A stretch of 64,000 nt of DNA from Nocardioides silvaticus (GCF_003160695.1 NZ_QGDD01000002.1:124001-188000), one strand, 5' to 3'; shown: positions 34,695 to 44,468, counted from the stretch's first letter. Numbers and translations: made by a program. The notes: generated by a model from the letters alone, not told the origin.

Positions 34695-35921
34695 ATCACC
34701 GCCACGACCCCCGACTCCCCGGTCCGGGCGGGCAGCCCCCGCAGCTGGCTCGCAGCGCTGCGGGACGCGCTGAGCCGGCCGCTCACCAACTACTACCTGC
34801 TGCTGGGCTCGATCGCGCTGCTGCTGACCATCGGCCTGCTGATGGTGCTCAGCTCCTCCAGCGTCGAGGCGTTCCGCCAGACCGGCGACTCCTACGCCAC
34901 CGTCAAGCGTCAGCTGCTCTGGGTGGGCATCGGCATCCCGCTGGCCCTCCTCGCCTCGCGGGTCTCGATGCGGTGGGTGCGCAGCCTGGCGTTCCCGGCC
35001 TTCACGGTCTCGCTCGTGCTGCTCCTCGCCACGGCGAGGTTCGGCGTCGAGGTCTACGGCAACAAGAACTGGCTCGCGCTCGGACCGGTGCAGATCCAGC
35101 CGTCCGAGATCGCCAAGCTCTCAATCATCATCTGGGCCGCGCACATCTACGCCAACAAGGACCGCCGGCTCGGCAGCCTGCACCAGATGATGGTGCCGGT
35201 GGTGCCCGGCATGCTGCTCGCGACCACCCTGGTGATCGTCGGTCGCGACCTCGGCACGGCGCTCGTCTTCTTCGCCATCCTGGTCGGGATGCTCTGGGTG
35301 GTCGGCGCGCCGGCCCGGCTGTTCGTGCTCTGCCTCAGCGTGGTCAGCGTGGTGGCCCTCGGCCTGGCCGCGACCTCGTCGGAGCGGCTGGAGCGGATCA
35401 CGACGTTCGTCGACCCGTTCAAGGACTACCACGGCACCGGCTGGCAGCCGGCCCACGGCCTCTACGCCATGTCGAGCGGCGGCATCTTCGGCGAGGGCAT
35501 CGGGGCCAGCCGCCAGAAGTGGGGCACCCTGCCCGAGGCCCACACCGACTTCATCTTCGCCGTGCTGGGCGAGGAACTGGGCCTGGTCGGCACCCTCCTC
35601 GTCATCGGCCTGTTCCTCACCATCGCCTACGCCACGCTCCGCATCGCCCGGCAGACCACCGACCCGTTCGTCCGCTACTGCAGCTTCGGCATCGTGATCT
35701 GGCTGCTCGGTCAGATGATGATCAACGTCGGCATGGTGCTGGCGCTGCTGCCGGTCATCGGCATCCCGCTGCCGCTGGTGTCGTACGGCGGCTCGAGCCT
35801 GCTGCCGACGCTGATCGCGCTCGGACTGGTGATCGGCTTCGCCCGCCGCGAGCCCGCGGCCGCCCGCGCCCTGGCCCAGCGCCGGCGGACCCGTTCGGCC
35901 GGTCTGTCGGCCCGTCGGTAG
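34695..35921 (+). CDS. ftsW: Septal peptidoglycan polymerase FtsW, apparent ATC start
   Basis: A 408-residue SEDS glycosyltransferase that polymerises lipid II at the septum. Membrane helix 1 (NYYLLLGSIALLLTIGLLMVL), ENKNWL-like GNKNWLALGPVQIQPSEIAKL, VIVGRDLGTALVF, and PVIGIPLPLVSYGGSSLLPTL are family landmarks; the catalytic aspartate is in GRDLG. The open frame runs from the murD stop without any ATG, GTG or TTG until ATG 34842, which would delete the first helix. ATC at 34695 lies 8 nt after GGAGG and opens the natural N-terminus (xTATTPDSPVRAGSPR), so an ATC start is proposed. A CTG (34758 or 34770) is another option. Confidence 0.85.
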   Translation: MTATTPDSPVRAGSPRSWLAALRDALSRPLTNYYLLLGSIALLLTIGLLMVLSSSSVEAFRQTGDSYATVKRQLLWVGIGIPLALLASRVSMRWVRSLAFPAFTVSLVLLLATARFGVEVYGNKNWLALGPVQIQPSEIAKLSIIIWAAHIYANKDRRLGSLHQMMVPVVPGMLLATTLVIVGRDLGTALVFFAILVGMLWVVGAPARLFVLCLSVVSVVALGLAATSSERLERITTFVDPFKDYHGTGWQPAHGLYAMSSGGIFGEGIGASRQKWGTLPEAHTDFIFAVLGEELGLVGTLLVIGLFLTIAYATLRIARQTTDPFVRYCSFGIVIWLLGQMMINVGMVLALLPVIGIPLPLVSYGGSSLLPTLIALGLVIGFARREPAAARALAQRRRTRSAGLSARR

Positions 35922-35931
35922 CGTTCGACGA

Positions 35932-37035
35932 ATGCGCGTCCTTCTGGCCGGCGGAGGCACCGCCGGGCACACGTCTCCGCTCCTGGCCACCGCCGACGCC
36001 CTGGTGCGGCTCGACCCGTCGGCGGAGATCACCTGCCTGGGCACCCCCCGGGGGCTGGAGACCAAGGTGGTGCCCGCGGCCGGCTACCCCCTCGAGCTGA
36101 TCCCTCCTGTCCCGCTGCCGCGCCGCCCCGGCAAGGACCTGGCGCTGGTGCCGTCCCGGCTGCGGGGTGCGGTGAGGGCGACCGACGACGTCATCGACCG
36201 GGTCCGCCCCGACGTCGTCGTCGGCTACGGCGGCTACGTCTCGATGCCGGCCTACCTCGCGGCGCGTCGGCGGAAGCTGCCGCTGGTGATCCACGAGCAG
36301 AACGCCAAGCCGGGCATCGCCAACAAGGCGGGCGCCCGGTTCGCCCTCCGGGTCGCGGTCAGCTTCCCCGGCACCCCGTTGAAGCGGGCGGAGTACGTCG
36401 GCCTCCCGATCCGCCGGATGATCTCGCAGCTCGACCGGCCCGCGCTGCGCGCCGAGGCCCGGGAGTTCTTCGGTCTCGACCCCGACCTGCCCACCCTCGT
36501 CGTCACCGGCGGGTCGCAGGGCGCCTGGAAGCTCAACCGTGCGATCACCCGCGCGTCGGCCGCGCTCGGTGCCGGCGGCGTCCAGGTGCTCCACGTCATC
36601 GGGGCGCGGGGCAAGGAGGACCCCGAGTGGGTGGAGCCGACGGCCACCGGCACGCCGTACGTCGTCCTTCCCTTCGTCGACCGCATGGACTACGCCCTCG
36701 CCGCCGCCGACCTGATGGTGTGCCGGGCAGGTGCCAACAGCGTGGTCGAGGCGGCCGCCACTGGCGTCCCTACGATCTTCGTGCCGCTCGCCTACGGCAA
36801 CGGCGAGCAGGAGCACAACGCCCGCCCGGTGATCGACGCCGGGGGAGCGCTCATGGTCGACGAGGGTCGGTTCACCGCCGACTACGTCGCGGAGACGGTG
36901 CCCGCACTGGCCGACGACCGCGCGCGGCTGGCCGCGATGAGTGCGGCCGCAGCCGGCCTGGTCCCGGCCGACGCCGACGACCGGCTGGCCAGGATCGTCG
37001 CCGAGTCCGCCGGCCGCCACGGGCAGGCCCGATGA
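35932..37035 (+). CDS. murG: UDP-GlcNAc:lipid I transferase MurG
   Basis: A 367-residue GT28 glycosyltransferase at the inner membrane face; it adds GlcNAc to lipid I to give lipid II. LLAGGGTAGHTSPLLATADAL holds the first glycine loop, VVGYGGYVSMPAYLAA and HEQNAKPGIANK follow, VVTGGSQGAWKLNRA holds the second loop, and AADLMVCRAGANSVVEAAATGVPTIFVPLAYGNGEQEHNA binds the UDP sugar. No Shine-Dalgarno sequence is evident; TAGCGT, overlapping the ftsW stop, lies 7 nt before the ATG, so internal leaderless initiation is possible. Confidence 0.96.
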   Translation: MRVLLAGGGTAGHTSPLLATADALVRLDPSAEITCLGTPRGLETKVVPAAGYPLELIPPVPLPRRPGKDLALVPSRLRGAVRATDDVIDRVRPDVVVGYGGYVSMPAYLAARRRKLPLVIHEQNAKPGIANKAGARFALRVAVSFPGTPLKRAEYVGLPIRRMISQLDRPALRAEAREFFGLDPDLPTLVVTGGSQGAWKLNRAITRASAALGAGGVQVLHVIGARGKEDPEWVEPTATGTPYVVLPFVDRMDYALAAADLMVCRAGANSVVEAAATGVPTIFVPLAYGNGEQEHNARPVIDAGGALMVDEGRFTADYVAETVPALADDRARLAAMSAAAAGLVPADADDRLARIVAESAGRHGQAR

Positions 37036-37045
37036 GGTCGGTCCG

Positions 37046-38428
37046 ATGAGGATCGAGGTCCCCGCCGAGATCCCGGCAGCGGACCGGCTGGGCCGGGTCC
37101 ACTTCGTCGGCATCGGCGGCGCGGGCCTCTCCGGCATCGCCCGGCTCATGCACCAGTCCGGCGTCACGGTCAGCGGGAGCGACGCCAGCGACTCCGTGGT
37201 CGTCCGGGCCCTGCGCGAGGAGGGCATCGACGTCCACGTCGGTCACGACCCCGCGCACCTGGACGGCGTCGACACCGTCGTGGCGACCACCGCGGTCCGC
37301 GAGGACAACCCCGAGATCGCGGCCGCGCTGGAGCGCGGGCTGCGGCTCTGGCCACGGTCCGCCGGGCTCCAGTCGGTCCTCGTGGGCCGTCGGGTGGTCG
37401 CGATCGCCGGCACGCACGGCAAGACCACGACGACGGCGATGACGACCTTCGCCCTCCAGGAGGCCGGTCTCGACCCGACCTTCGCGATCGGCGCGGAGGT
37501 CGCCGCGCTCGGCACCAACGCCCGGCTCGGCGGGAGCGACGTCGCGGTGGTCGAGGCCGACGAGTCCGACGGCGCGTTCCTCGTCTACACCCCCGACGTC
37601 GCCGTCGTCACGAACGTCGACGCCGACCACCTCGACCACTGGGGCACCGAGGCCGCCTACGAGGCCGCGTTCGCGGAGTTCGCGGGGCGGGCCCGGGTGA
37701 CGATCGCGGAGCGGCCCGACCTCGCCGACGTCACGGCGGGCTTCTCCGGCGGAGCGACCGTGCAGGGACACGACCTCACCATCGCCGGCGACCGCACCCG
37801 GTTCCGGGTCACGGCGCACGGCGAGGACCTCGGCCCGGTCGAGCTCGCCGTGCCCGGACGTCACTACGCACACGACGCTCTCTACGCGCTGGCGGTCGGG
37901 CTCGAGCTCGGGGGCGACCCCGCAGCGCTCATCCGGGGGCTGGCCCGCCACCGCGGCGCGAAGCGGCGGATGGAGCCGATCGGCGAAGCCGCCGGCGTCC
38001 GGGTCTACGACAGCTACGCCCACCACCCCAGCGAGATCCGCGGCGACCTCGAGGCAGCCCGCGCGATCGCGGAGAGTGGTACGACGGCCGGTCGGCTGGT
38101 CGTCTGCTTCCAGCCGCACCTGGTCTCCCGCACGCGGATCTTCGGGGCCGAGATGGGCACCGCCCTCGGTGCCGCCGACGAGGTCGTGGTGCTCGACGTC
38201 TACGTCGCGCGCGAGGACCCGGACCCGGACGTCACGGGCGCGCTCGTGGCCGCCGCCGTGCCCCTGCCGCCGGCGCGGAAGCTCTTCGCCGAGACCCACG
38301 AGCAGGCGCTCGCGGCGGTGCTGGACCGGGCGCGGCCGGGCGACGTCGTGCTGACGCTGGGCGCGGGCGACGTGACCACCCTCGCCCCCCGGGTCCTCGC
38401 TGGGCTGGAGGAGCGGGCCGGTGGCTGA
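37046..38428 (+). CDS. murC: UDP-MurNAc-L-alanine ligase MurC
   Basis: A 460-residue Mur ligase that starts the peptide stem by adding L-Ala. HFVGIGGAGLSGIARLMHQSG is the MurC N-terminal motif, VAIAGTHGKTTTTAMTTFAL the ATP loop, VEADESDGAFL and NVDADHLDHWGT follow, and VYDSYAHHPSEIRGDLEAAR is diagnostic. The ATG at 37046 is 10 nt after murG and lies within a GAGGTCGGTCCG leader. It overlaps ftsQ by 8 nt. Confidence 0.96.
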   Translation: MRIEVPAEIPAADRLGRVHFVGIGGAGLSGIARLMHQSGVTVSGSDASDSVVVRALREEGIDVHVGHDPAHLDGVDTVVATTAVREDNPEIAAALERGLRLWPRSAGLQSVLVGRRVVAIAGTHGKTTTTAMTTFALQEAGLDPTFAIGAEVAALGTNARLGGSDVAVVEADESDGAFLVYTPDVAVVTNVDADHLDHWGTEAAYEAAFAEFAGRARVTIAERPDLADVTAGFSGGATVQGHDLTIAGDRTRFRVTAHGEDLGPVELAVPGRHYAHDALYALAVGLELGGDPAALIRGLARHRGAKRRMEPIGEAAGVRVYDSYAHHPSEIRGDLEAARAIAESGTTAGRLVVCFQPHLVSRTRIFGAEMGTALGAADEVVVLDVYVAREDPDPDVTGALVAAAVPLPPARKLFAETHEQALAAVLDRARPGDVVLTLGAGDVTTLAPRVLAGLEERAGG

Positions 38429-39164
38429 CCGCTCGCAGGACCGCACCCGCCGCCGGTTCGCGCGCCGGCAGTGGGCGCGCCGCTGGGTGACGGTGCGCTA
38501 CGTGCTGATCGCGGTCCTCGTCCTGGGCGCGGTCGGGTTCGGCGTCTACGGCCTGTACTTCTCGCCGTGGCTGCGGGTCGAGGGCGCGGACGTGAGCGGG
38601 ACCTCCCAGCTCTCGGAGGAGGAGGTGGTCGCCGCGGCGGACCTGCCGCTCGACGACCCGATGGCCCGGGTCGACATCGGCGCGATCGAGACCCGCATCG
38701 CCGCCAGGCTCACCGCGGTGCGCTCCGTCGACGCCTCGCGCCAGTGGCCGCACGACATCCGCATCGAGATCGAGGAGTGGGAGCCGCTCGCGGTGGTGAC
38801 CGAGGGCTCGTCGTACACCTTCCTGGCCGAGAGCGGTGACACCTTCACCTTCGCGTCGATGCCGAAGCAACCGCCGGCGGCTCTGCCGCAGGTACAGGTC
38901 GGCGCCGAGGCGGACCGGCTCGCGCTGGAGGAGGCGGCCGCGGTCGCGACGTCCCTCGACGACGCGGTGACGGAGCTGGTCGACCACATCGAGGTCGAGA
39001 CGGCCGACCAGATCCTGCTCGCGTTGAAGGACGGTCGCGAGGTCGTCTGGGGGAGTGCGGACGAGTCCGCCCAGAAGGCCGAGGTGCTGCTCCGGCTGCT
39101 CGAGGCCGAGCCCGACGCGCAGGCGTACGACGTCAGCGTGCCCTCGCTGCCGACGACCCGTTGA
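38421..39164 (+). CDS. ftsQ: Divisome protein FtsQ
   Basis: A 247-residue bitopic membrane protein. The basic cytosolic part (residues 1-30) precedes one helix (VLIAVLVLGAVGFGVYGLYF). The POTRA domain follows (SPWLRVEGADVSGTSQLSEEEVVAAADL), then the FtsQ domain with RQWPHDIRIEIEEWEPLAVV. It links early and late division proteins and binds FtsL/FtsB-type partners. The GTG start overlaps murC by 8 nt. The gene ends the mraZ-ftsQ transcription unit; ftsZ has its own promoter. Confidence 0.92.
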   Translation: MADRSQDRTRRRFARRQWARRWVTVRYVLIAVLVLGAVGFGVYGLYFSPWLRVEGADVSGTSQLSEEEVVAAADLPLDDPMARVDIGAIETRIAARLTAVRSVDASRQWPHDIRIEIEEWEPLAVVTEGSSYTFLAESGDTFTFASMPKQPPAALPQVQVGAEADRLALEEAAAVATSLDDAVTELVDHIEVETADQILLALKDGREVVWGSADESAQKAEVLLRLLEAEPDAQAYDVSVPSLPTTR

Positions 39165-39201
39165 CCTTCGCGACGATCTGGGCCGCATCCCTGCGGCGTG
39201 T

Positions 39202-39216
39202 CTCCCCGACGGGGAG
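39202..39216 (+). terminator. Weak hairpin after ftsQ
   Basis: CTCCCC-GAC-GGGGAG forms a 6-bp GC stem with a 3-nt loop, 37 nt after ftsQ. No U-tract follows, so termination would be partial at best. It may simply reduce read-through into ftsZ. Confidence 0.35.
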
Positions 39217-39236
39217 CGCTGTCGTCCTTACTGTCG

Positions 39237-39281
39237 TGGACAACCCGAGGTTGACATAACTATAACCCTCAGCATGAGGGT
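39237..39281 (+). promoter_or_regulatory. ftsZ promoter with a 7-bp dyad at the start site
   Basis: TGGACA (39237-39242), an 18-nt spacer and TATAAC (39261-39266) form a good promoter. The unusually AT-rich stretch TTGACATAACTATAAC stands out in this genome. Overlapping the -10 and start region is ACCCTCA-GCA-TGAGGGT (39265-39281), a perfect 7-bp inverted repeat that could be an operator or an mRNA 5' hairpin. The ftsZ start lies 42 nt downstream. Confidence 0.65.
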
Positions 39282-39323
39282 AAGGGTTTCGGGGATCACC
39301 TACTTCAGGGGAAGGAAGACGGC

Positions 39324-40520
39324 GTGGCTGCTGCACAGAACTACCTGGCCATCATCAAGGTCGTAGGCATCGGTGGCGGCGGGGTCAATGCCGTCAACCG
39401 GATGATCGAGGTCGGGCTCAAGGGCGTCGAGTTCATCGCGATCAACACCGACGCCCAGGCGCTGCTCATGAGCGACGCCGACGTCAAGCTCGACATCGGC
39501 CGCGAGCTCACCCGCGGGCTCGGCGCCGGCGCGAATCCCGACGTCGGCGGTCGCGCCGCCGAGGACCACGCCGAGGAGATCGAGGAGGTCCTCAAGGGGG
39601 CCGACATGGTCTTCGTGACCGCCGGCGAGGGTGGCGGCACGGGCACCGGCGGCGCCCCTGTCGTGGCGCGGATCGCCCGGTCGCTCGGCGCGCTCACCAT
39701 CGGCGTCGTCACCCGGCCGTTCGCCTTCGAGGGCGCGCGCCGGAAGAAGTCGGCCGACGAGGGCATCGAGCGGCTCCGCGAGGAGGTCGACACGCTGATC
39801 GTGATCCCCAACGACCGGCTGCTCCAGATCTCCGACCGCAACGTCTCGGTCATGGACGCCTTCCGCCAGGCCGACCAGGTGCTCCTGCAGGGCGTCTCGG
39901 GCATCACCGACCTGATCACGACCCCGGGCCTCATCAACGTCGACTTCGCCGACGTCAAGGCGGTCATGAGCAACGCCGGCTCGGCCCTGATGGGCATCGG
40001 CTCGGCCCGCGGCGAGGACCGCGCGATCGCCGCCGCCGAGATGGCCGTCAGCAGCCCGCTGCTCGAGGCCTCGATCGACGGCGCCCACGGCGTGCTGCTC
40101 TCGGTCGCCGGTGGCTCCGACCTCGGCATCTTCGAGATCAGCCAGGCGGCCGGGATGGTGGCCGACGCCGTTCACGCCGACGCCAACATCATCTTCGGCG
40201 CGATCATCGACGACGCGCTCGGCGACGAGGTCCGGATCACCGTCATCGCCGCGGGGTTCGACGGTGGCACCCCTCCTAAGAAGCGGGACGCCGGCCAGGC
40301 GCTGCGCCGCGACGCGCAACCGCAGCGCACCCAGGAGGAGATCCGCGCCGCGGTCGCGGCCCGCAAGGAGGACGAGCCGGCGGAGCCGCAGCAGGCCTCG
40401 GCCCAGCAGGCGCAGGACGAGACCCCTGCCGAGCAGTCCGCCGTGCCGGTGGGCGCGCGGCCGGCCGCGGCGCCGATGGAGTTCGACGACGACCTCGACG
40501 TGCCGGACTTCCTGAAGTAG
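39324..40520 (+). CDS. ftsZ: Cell division GTPase FtsZ
   Basis: A 398-residue tubulin homologue that forms the Z ring. [15 protein letters not shown] and the GTP signature GGGTGTGG (103-110) bind nucleotide, and [11 protein letters not shown] contains the T7-loop catalytic region. After a variable acidic and Gln/Ala-rich linker, the C-terminal peptide [10 protein letters not shown] is the docking site for SepF and FtsW. A GGGGAAGGA site precedes the GTG start. It has its own promoter at 39237-39266 and an unusually AT-rich leader. Confidence 0.98.
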   Translation: MAAAQNYLAIIKVVGIGGGGVNAVNRMIEVGLKGVEFIAINTDAQALLMSDADVKLDIGRELTRGLGAGANPDVGGRAAEDHAEEIEEVLKGADMVFVTAGEGGGTGTGGAPVVARIARSLGALTIGVVTRPFAFEGARRKKSADEGIERLREEVDTLIVIPNDRLLQISDRNVSVMDAFRQADQVLLQGVSGITDLITTPGLINVDFADVKAVMSNAGSALMGIGSARGEDRAIAAAEMAVSSPLLEASIDGAHGVLLSVAGGSDLGIFEISQAAGMVADAVHADANIIFGAIIDDALGDEVRITVIAAGFDGGTPPKKRDAGQALRRDAQPQRTQEEIRAAVAARKEDEPAEPQQASAQQAQDETPAEQSAVPVGARPAAAPMEFDDDLDVPDFLK

Positions 40521-40552
40521 GACCGGCAGACCCGACAGTCCGACCACCCTGG

Positions 40553-41248
40553 ATGTTCGCCTTCCGTGACACCTGCACCCTCGACCCGGCACCCGCTGAC
40601 GCGGCCCGGGTCGAGGTCGCGTTCACCGACGCCTCCCTCGACCTGCGCGAAGGGTCGCCGGGCTTCGAGCCCGGGATCGCGGCCCTCGTCGAGGCCACCG
40701 GGGTCCCCTTCGCCAGGATCGACCAGGTGCACGGCGACGACGTGCACGTCGTCGCCGCCGCTCCCGGCGCCGACGTGGCGGTCGCGGACGCGCTGGTCAC
40801 CGCGCAGCGCGGGGTCGGCCTGATGGTCCGGGTGGCCGACTGCGTCCCGGTCCTCCTGGCCGACCCCGGCGCCGGGGTGGTCGGTGCCGCGCACGCGGGC
40901 CGGGCCGGCGTCGCCCTCGGCGTCATCGGCCGCGCCGTCGAGCGGATGCGGGAGCTCGGGGCGGAGCAGACCCGGGCCTGGATCGGCCCGCACGTGTGCG
41001 GTCGCTGCTACGAGGTGCCCGCGACGCTGCGCGACGAGGTGGCGGCCGCCGTACCGGAGACCAGGTCGGAGACGTCGTGGGGCACGCCGGCCCTCGACCT
41101 CGGCGCCGGTGTGCTGGCCCAGCTGGCGGCCGCCGACGTGCCGGCGGTCACCGTCGGGCGATGCACGCTCGAGGACGAGCAGCTCCACTCCTACCGGCGC
41201 GACGGCGGCGACGCCGGGCGCCTCGCGGGACTGGTGTGGATCCCGTGA
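40553..41248 (+). CDS. pgeF: Purine nucleoside phosphorylase/laccase-domain protein PgeF (YlmD/YfiH)
   Basis: A 231-residue protein of the YfiH/YlmD family, encoded after ftsZ in many actinobacteria. The zinc ligands are in QVHGDDVHVV, VRVADCVPVLLAD and GAAHAGRAGVALGVI, and GPHVCGRCYEV closes the active site. Members act as purine nucleoside phosphorylases or adenosine deaminases in vitro, and the E. coli homologue corrects misincorporated L-serine in muropeptides. It starts at ATG 40553, 32 nt after ftsZ. The yggS/ylmE gene that normally follows is missing; sepF comes next after 159 nt. Confidence 0.9.
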   Translation: MFAFRDTCTLDPAPADAARVEVAFTDASLDLREGSPGFEPGIAALVEATGVPFARIDQVHGDDVHVVAAAPGADVAVADALVTAQRGVGLMVRVADCVPVLLADPGAGVVGAAHAGRAGVALGVIGRAVERMRELGAEQTRAWIGPHVCGRCYEVPATLRDEVAAAVPETRSETSWGTPALDLGAGVLAQLAAADVPAVTVGRCTLEDEQLHSYRRDGGDAGRLAGLVWIP

Positions 41249-41407
41249 ACCACCGCCCGAGCACTCTCACGAACCCCGGCGCGACACACGCGCGCGTCGG
41301 CGCCGCGTTCCTCGGTTCGAGGTCCTCGGTCCAGTAATGTCCAGAACAAGCCAGGCGGCGCCTCGGACGGGGCGCTCAGCTGCGAAGACGAGGCGGAGGC
41401 AACAGCC

Positions 41408-41911
41408 ATGAGCGGTGCGATGCGCAGGATCGGTGAGTACCTCGGCCTGCTCGAGGACACCGGTTACGACGAGGTCGACGTCGACGGGTACGACGCCCAG
41501 GAGACGGCGCCCGCACGCGAGACCCGTACCGAGCGCGCCCCGCGGGTGCGGTCGGCGTCCGTCGCCGACATCAACGAGCGTCGCCGCCCCGCCGCGGCGC
41601 CCGCGCCGGCCGTCAGCACGGTCGCGGAGCTCTCCCGGATCACGACGCTGCACCCCCGCACCTACAACGAGGCGCGGGCCGTCGGCGAGCAGTACCGCGA
41701 CGGCACCCCGGTGATCATGAACCTCACCGAGATGGACGACGCCGACGCCAAGCGGCTCGTCGACTTCGCCGCCGGGCTGATCTTCGCCACCCGGGGCAGC
41801 ATCGAGCGGGTCACCAGCAAGGTCTTCCTGCTCTCGCCGCCCAACGTGACGGTCGCCGCCGCCGACAAGCAGCGCATCGCCGACACGGGCGGCTTCTTCA
41901 ACCAGAGCTGA
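41408..41911 (+). CDS. sepF: Cell division protein SepF
   Basis: A 167-residue cytosolic protein that anchors FtsZ to the membrane in actinobacteria, which lack FtsA. The N-terminal amphipathic helix is [16 protein letters not shown], and after a linker the SepF domain reads [67 protein letters not shown]. The tail ends GGFFNQS. An 159-nt gap precedes it; TAATGT at 41335-41340 may be a -10 box of its own promoter, but no convincing -35 is visible. A large hairpin follows. Confidence 0.95.
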   Translation: MSGAMRRIGEYLGLLEDTGYDEVDVDGYDAQETAPARETRTERAPRVRSASVADINERRRPAAAPAPAVSTVAELSRITTLHPRTYNEARAVGEQYRDGTPVIMNLTEMDDADAKRLVDFAAGLIFATRGSIERVTSKVFLLSPPNVTVAAADKQRIADTGGFFNQS

Positions 41912-41925
41912 GCTCGATTGCGCGA

Positions 41926-42018
41926 GCGTGTCGCAGATCGTGCGGCACCGCACGGGCGCTCGCTCCGCTCGGCCCGCGGGCGCCGCACGATGCGGGCTTC
42001 GCCCGCCGTGCGACACGC
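41926..42018 (+). repeat. Branched (three-way) palindromic element between sepF and yggT
   Basis: Three nested inverted repeats fold into a Y shape. The outer stem is GCGTGTCGCA (41926-41935) with TGCGACACGC (42009-42018). One arm is ATCGTGCGGC (41937-41946) with GCCGCACGAT (41982-41991). The second arm is GCGGGC-TTC-GCCCGC (41992-42006). All stems are perfect. The element resembles REP-type or terminator-like intergenic palindromes and could end sepF transcription. It is too short of conserved bases to be a tRNA. Confidence 0.8.
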
Positions 42019-42163
42019 TGCCGCGCCGCGGTTGACGTAGTCAGGGGTTGCGGCTGCTGGGCGGCTTGCGGTGGCACCGGGCCGACCCTCCTCCGCTCGG
42101 CAGTTAGCGGCGACCCTCTAGGATCTCCGCAAGTCCCTTCCAGATGCCCGCTAGGAACAGTCG

Positions 42164-42457
42164 TTGTCGCTCGCTGGTCAGATCATCGAGGGTGTCCTCT
42201 GGACCTTCATCGGGCTGCTGTGGATCCGGTTCATCGTCGACTGGGTGCAGATCTTCGCCCGGTCCTGGGAGCCCCGCGGGGTGCTCCTCGTGCTGCTGGA
42301 GATCGTGTACTCGATCACCGACCCGCCGATCAAGGCGCTGGGCCGCGTGGTGAAGCCGATCCGGATCGGCAATTTCGCGCTCGACCTCAGCTTCATCCTG
42401 GTCCTGATCCTGGCCTACGTCGCGCTGGCCGTGAACCGCGCGATCTTCCTGGCCTGA
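42164..42457 (+). CDS. YggT-family membrane protein
   Basis: A 97-residue membrane protein. The two helical segments are GQIIEGVLWTFIGLLWIRFIVDWVQIFA and FALDLSFILVLILAYVALAV, with the conserved YggT stretch EIVYSITDPPIKALGRVVKPIRIG between them. It lies between sepF and divIVA as in mycobacteria (Rv2146c) and Streptomyces. The TTG start has TAGGAA 7-8 nt upstream. The function is unknown; a role in osmotic or divisome organisation has been proposed for the family. Confidence 0.88.
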   Translation: MSLAGQIIEGVLWTFIGLLWIRFIVDWVQIFARSWEPRGVLLVLLEIVYSITDPPIKALGRVVKPIRIGNFALDLSFILVLILAYVALAVNRAIFLA

Positions 42458-42571
42458 GCCGCCGGGACCCCGCCAACTCTGAGTTGCCGCTGGTCAGGCG
42501 CTATTGTTCGCCGGGATAGTTTGTCCGTGTAGATCCCCCGTTAGTCCCCAGTCTTAGAGATAGGTGAGGTC

Positions 42572-43351
42572 ATGCCGCTGACGCCCGAGGACGTGAGCAA
42601 CAAGCGCTTTACCCCCGTCCGCCTGCGCGAGGGCTACGACATGGGTGAGGTCGACCAGTTCCTCGACGAGGTGGAGGCCGAGCTCGCTCGGCTGACTGCC
42701 GAGAACGACGAGCTCCGTGCGAAGCTCGCTGCCGCCCAGGCGGGCGGCGGCTCGTCGTTCGAGCCTGCGCCCACGCAGCTGACCCCGGTGCCCGAGCCCG
42801 TCGTGGAGAAGCCGGTACCGACCCCCGCCCCCGCGCCGGTCGAGGTGCCCGCCCCCGCGGTCGCCGCCACGGTGCCCGCCGACGGCGGCGTCGAGACGAT
42901 CCGGGTCGAGACCGTGCCCGAGGCGTCCAACGCAGCCGCCCGCCTGCTCGAGATCGCGACCCGCAACGCCGACGAGCTCGTCGAGGACGCGAAGAACGAG
43001 GCCGACCGGATCGTCGGCGAGGCCCGCACCAAGGCCGAGCGGCTCGAGAACGAGGCCAAGGGCAAGGCGGACCGGATGGAGTCCGACGCGCGCGGCCGCT
43101 CCGAGATGCTCGACGCCGAGACGGCCGAGCGCCGCACCCAGCTGTTCGCCGACCTCGAGAAGGAGCGCGACAAGCTCAGCGTCGAGGTCGAGAACCTGCG
43201 GTCGTTCGAGCGTGAGTACCGCTCCCGCCTCAAGAGCTACTTCACCCAGCAGCTCGAGGCGCTCCAGACCCCGGGCGACACGATGGCCCCGTCCGACGAG
43301 TCGCCGGCGCCCAAGCGGCTCCGGTCGATCCTCGGCGAGGAAGAGCGCTGA
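42572..43351 (+). CDS. divIVA: Polar growth protein DivIVA (Wag31)
   Basis: A 259-residue coiled-coil protein that marks the poles and organises tip growth. The N-terminal membrane-binding DivIVA domain reads MPLTPEDVSNKRFTPVRLREGYDMGEVDQFLDEVEAELARL. A Pro- and Ala-rich linker (residues about 60-110) is followed by a long coiled coil (AARLLEIATRNADELVEDAKNEADRIVGEARTKAERLENEAKGKADRM) and a Lys/Arg C-terminus. In mycobacteria the equivalent protein is phosphorylated by PknA. AGGTGAGGTC lies before the ATG. A very stable terminator follows. Confidence 0.96.
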   Translation: MPLTPEDVSNKRFTPVRLREGYDMGEVDQFLDEVEAELARLTAENDELRAKLAAAQAGGGSSFEPAPTQLTPVPEPVVEKPVPTPAPAPVEVPAPAVAATVPADGGVETIRVETVPEASNAAARLLEIATRNADELVEDAKNEADRIVGEARTKAERLENEAKGKADRMESDARGRSEMLDAETAERRTQLFADLEKERDKLSVEVENLRSFEREYRSRLKSYFTQQLEALQTPGDTMAPSDESPAPKRLRSILGEEER

Positions 43352-43373
43352 GCGTCATCCGCTGACATCGGTT

Positions 43374-43402
43374 CCGGCCGGCCCGCACCGCGGGCCGGCC
43401 GG
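43374..43402 (+). terminator. Strong intrinsic hairpin after divIVA
   Basis: CCGGCCGGCCCGC pairs perfectly with GCGGGCCGGCCGG across a 3-nt ACC loop, a 13-bp GC stem. AGTCATTT follows, a weak U-run. It marks the end of the dcw cluster. Confidence 0.85.
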
Positions 43403-43529
43403 AGTCATTTCCGGGGCCGACGGTCTCGGTGACCGGAGTGCCTCCTTGGTCCCGACCGCGCCAGCGGCTACCCTCCGGTCAGCCCGTGGCCCTCGCCGCA
43501 GGGTGACCTGGTCCGGAGGAGGCCCGAGC

Positions 43530-44468
<939 letters not shown>

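Noticed and set aside
42481..42571. Promoter of divIVA
   Set aside because: TTGCCG, TATTGT, TTGTTC and TGTAGA occur, but no pair has an acceptable spacing, so no call is made.
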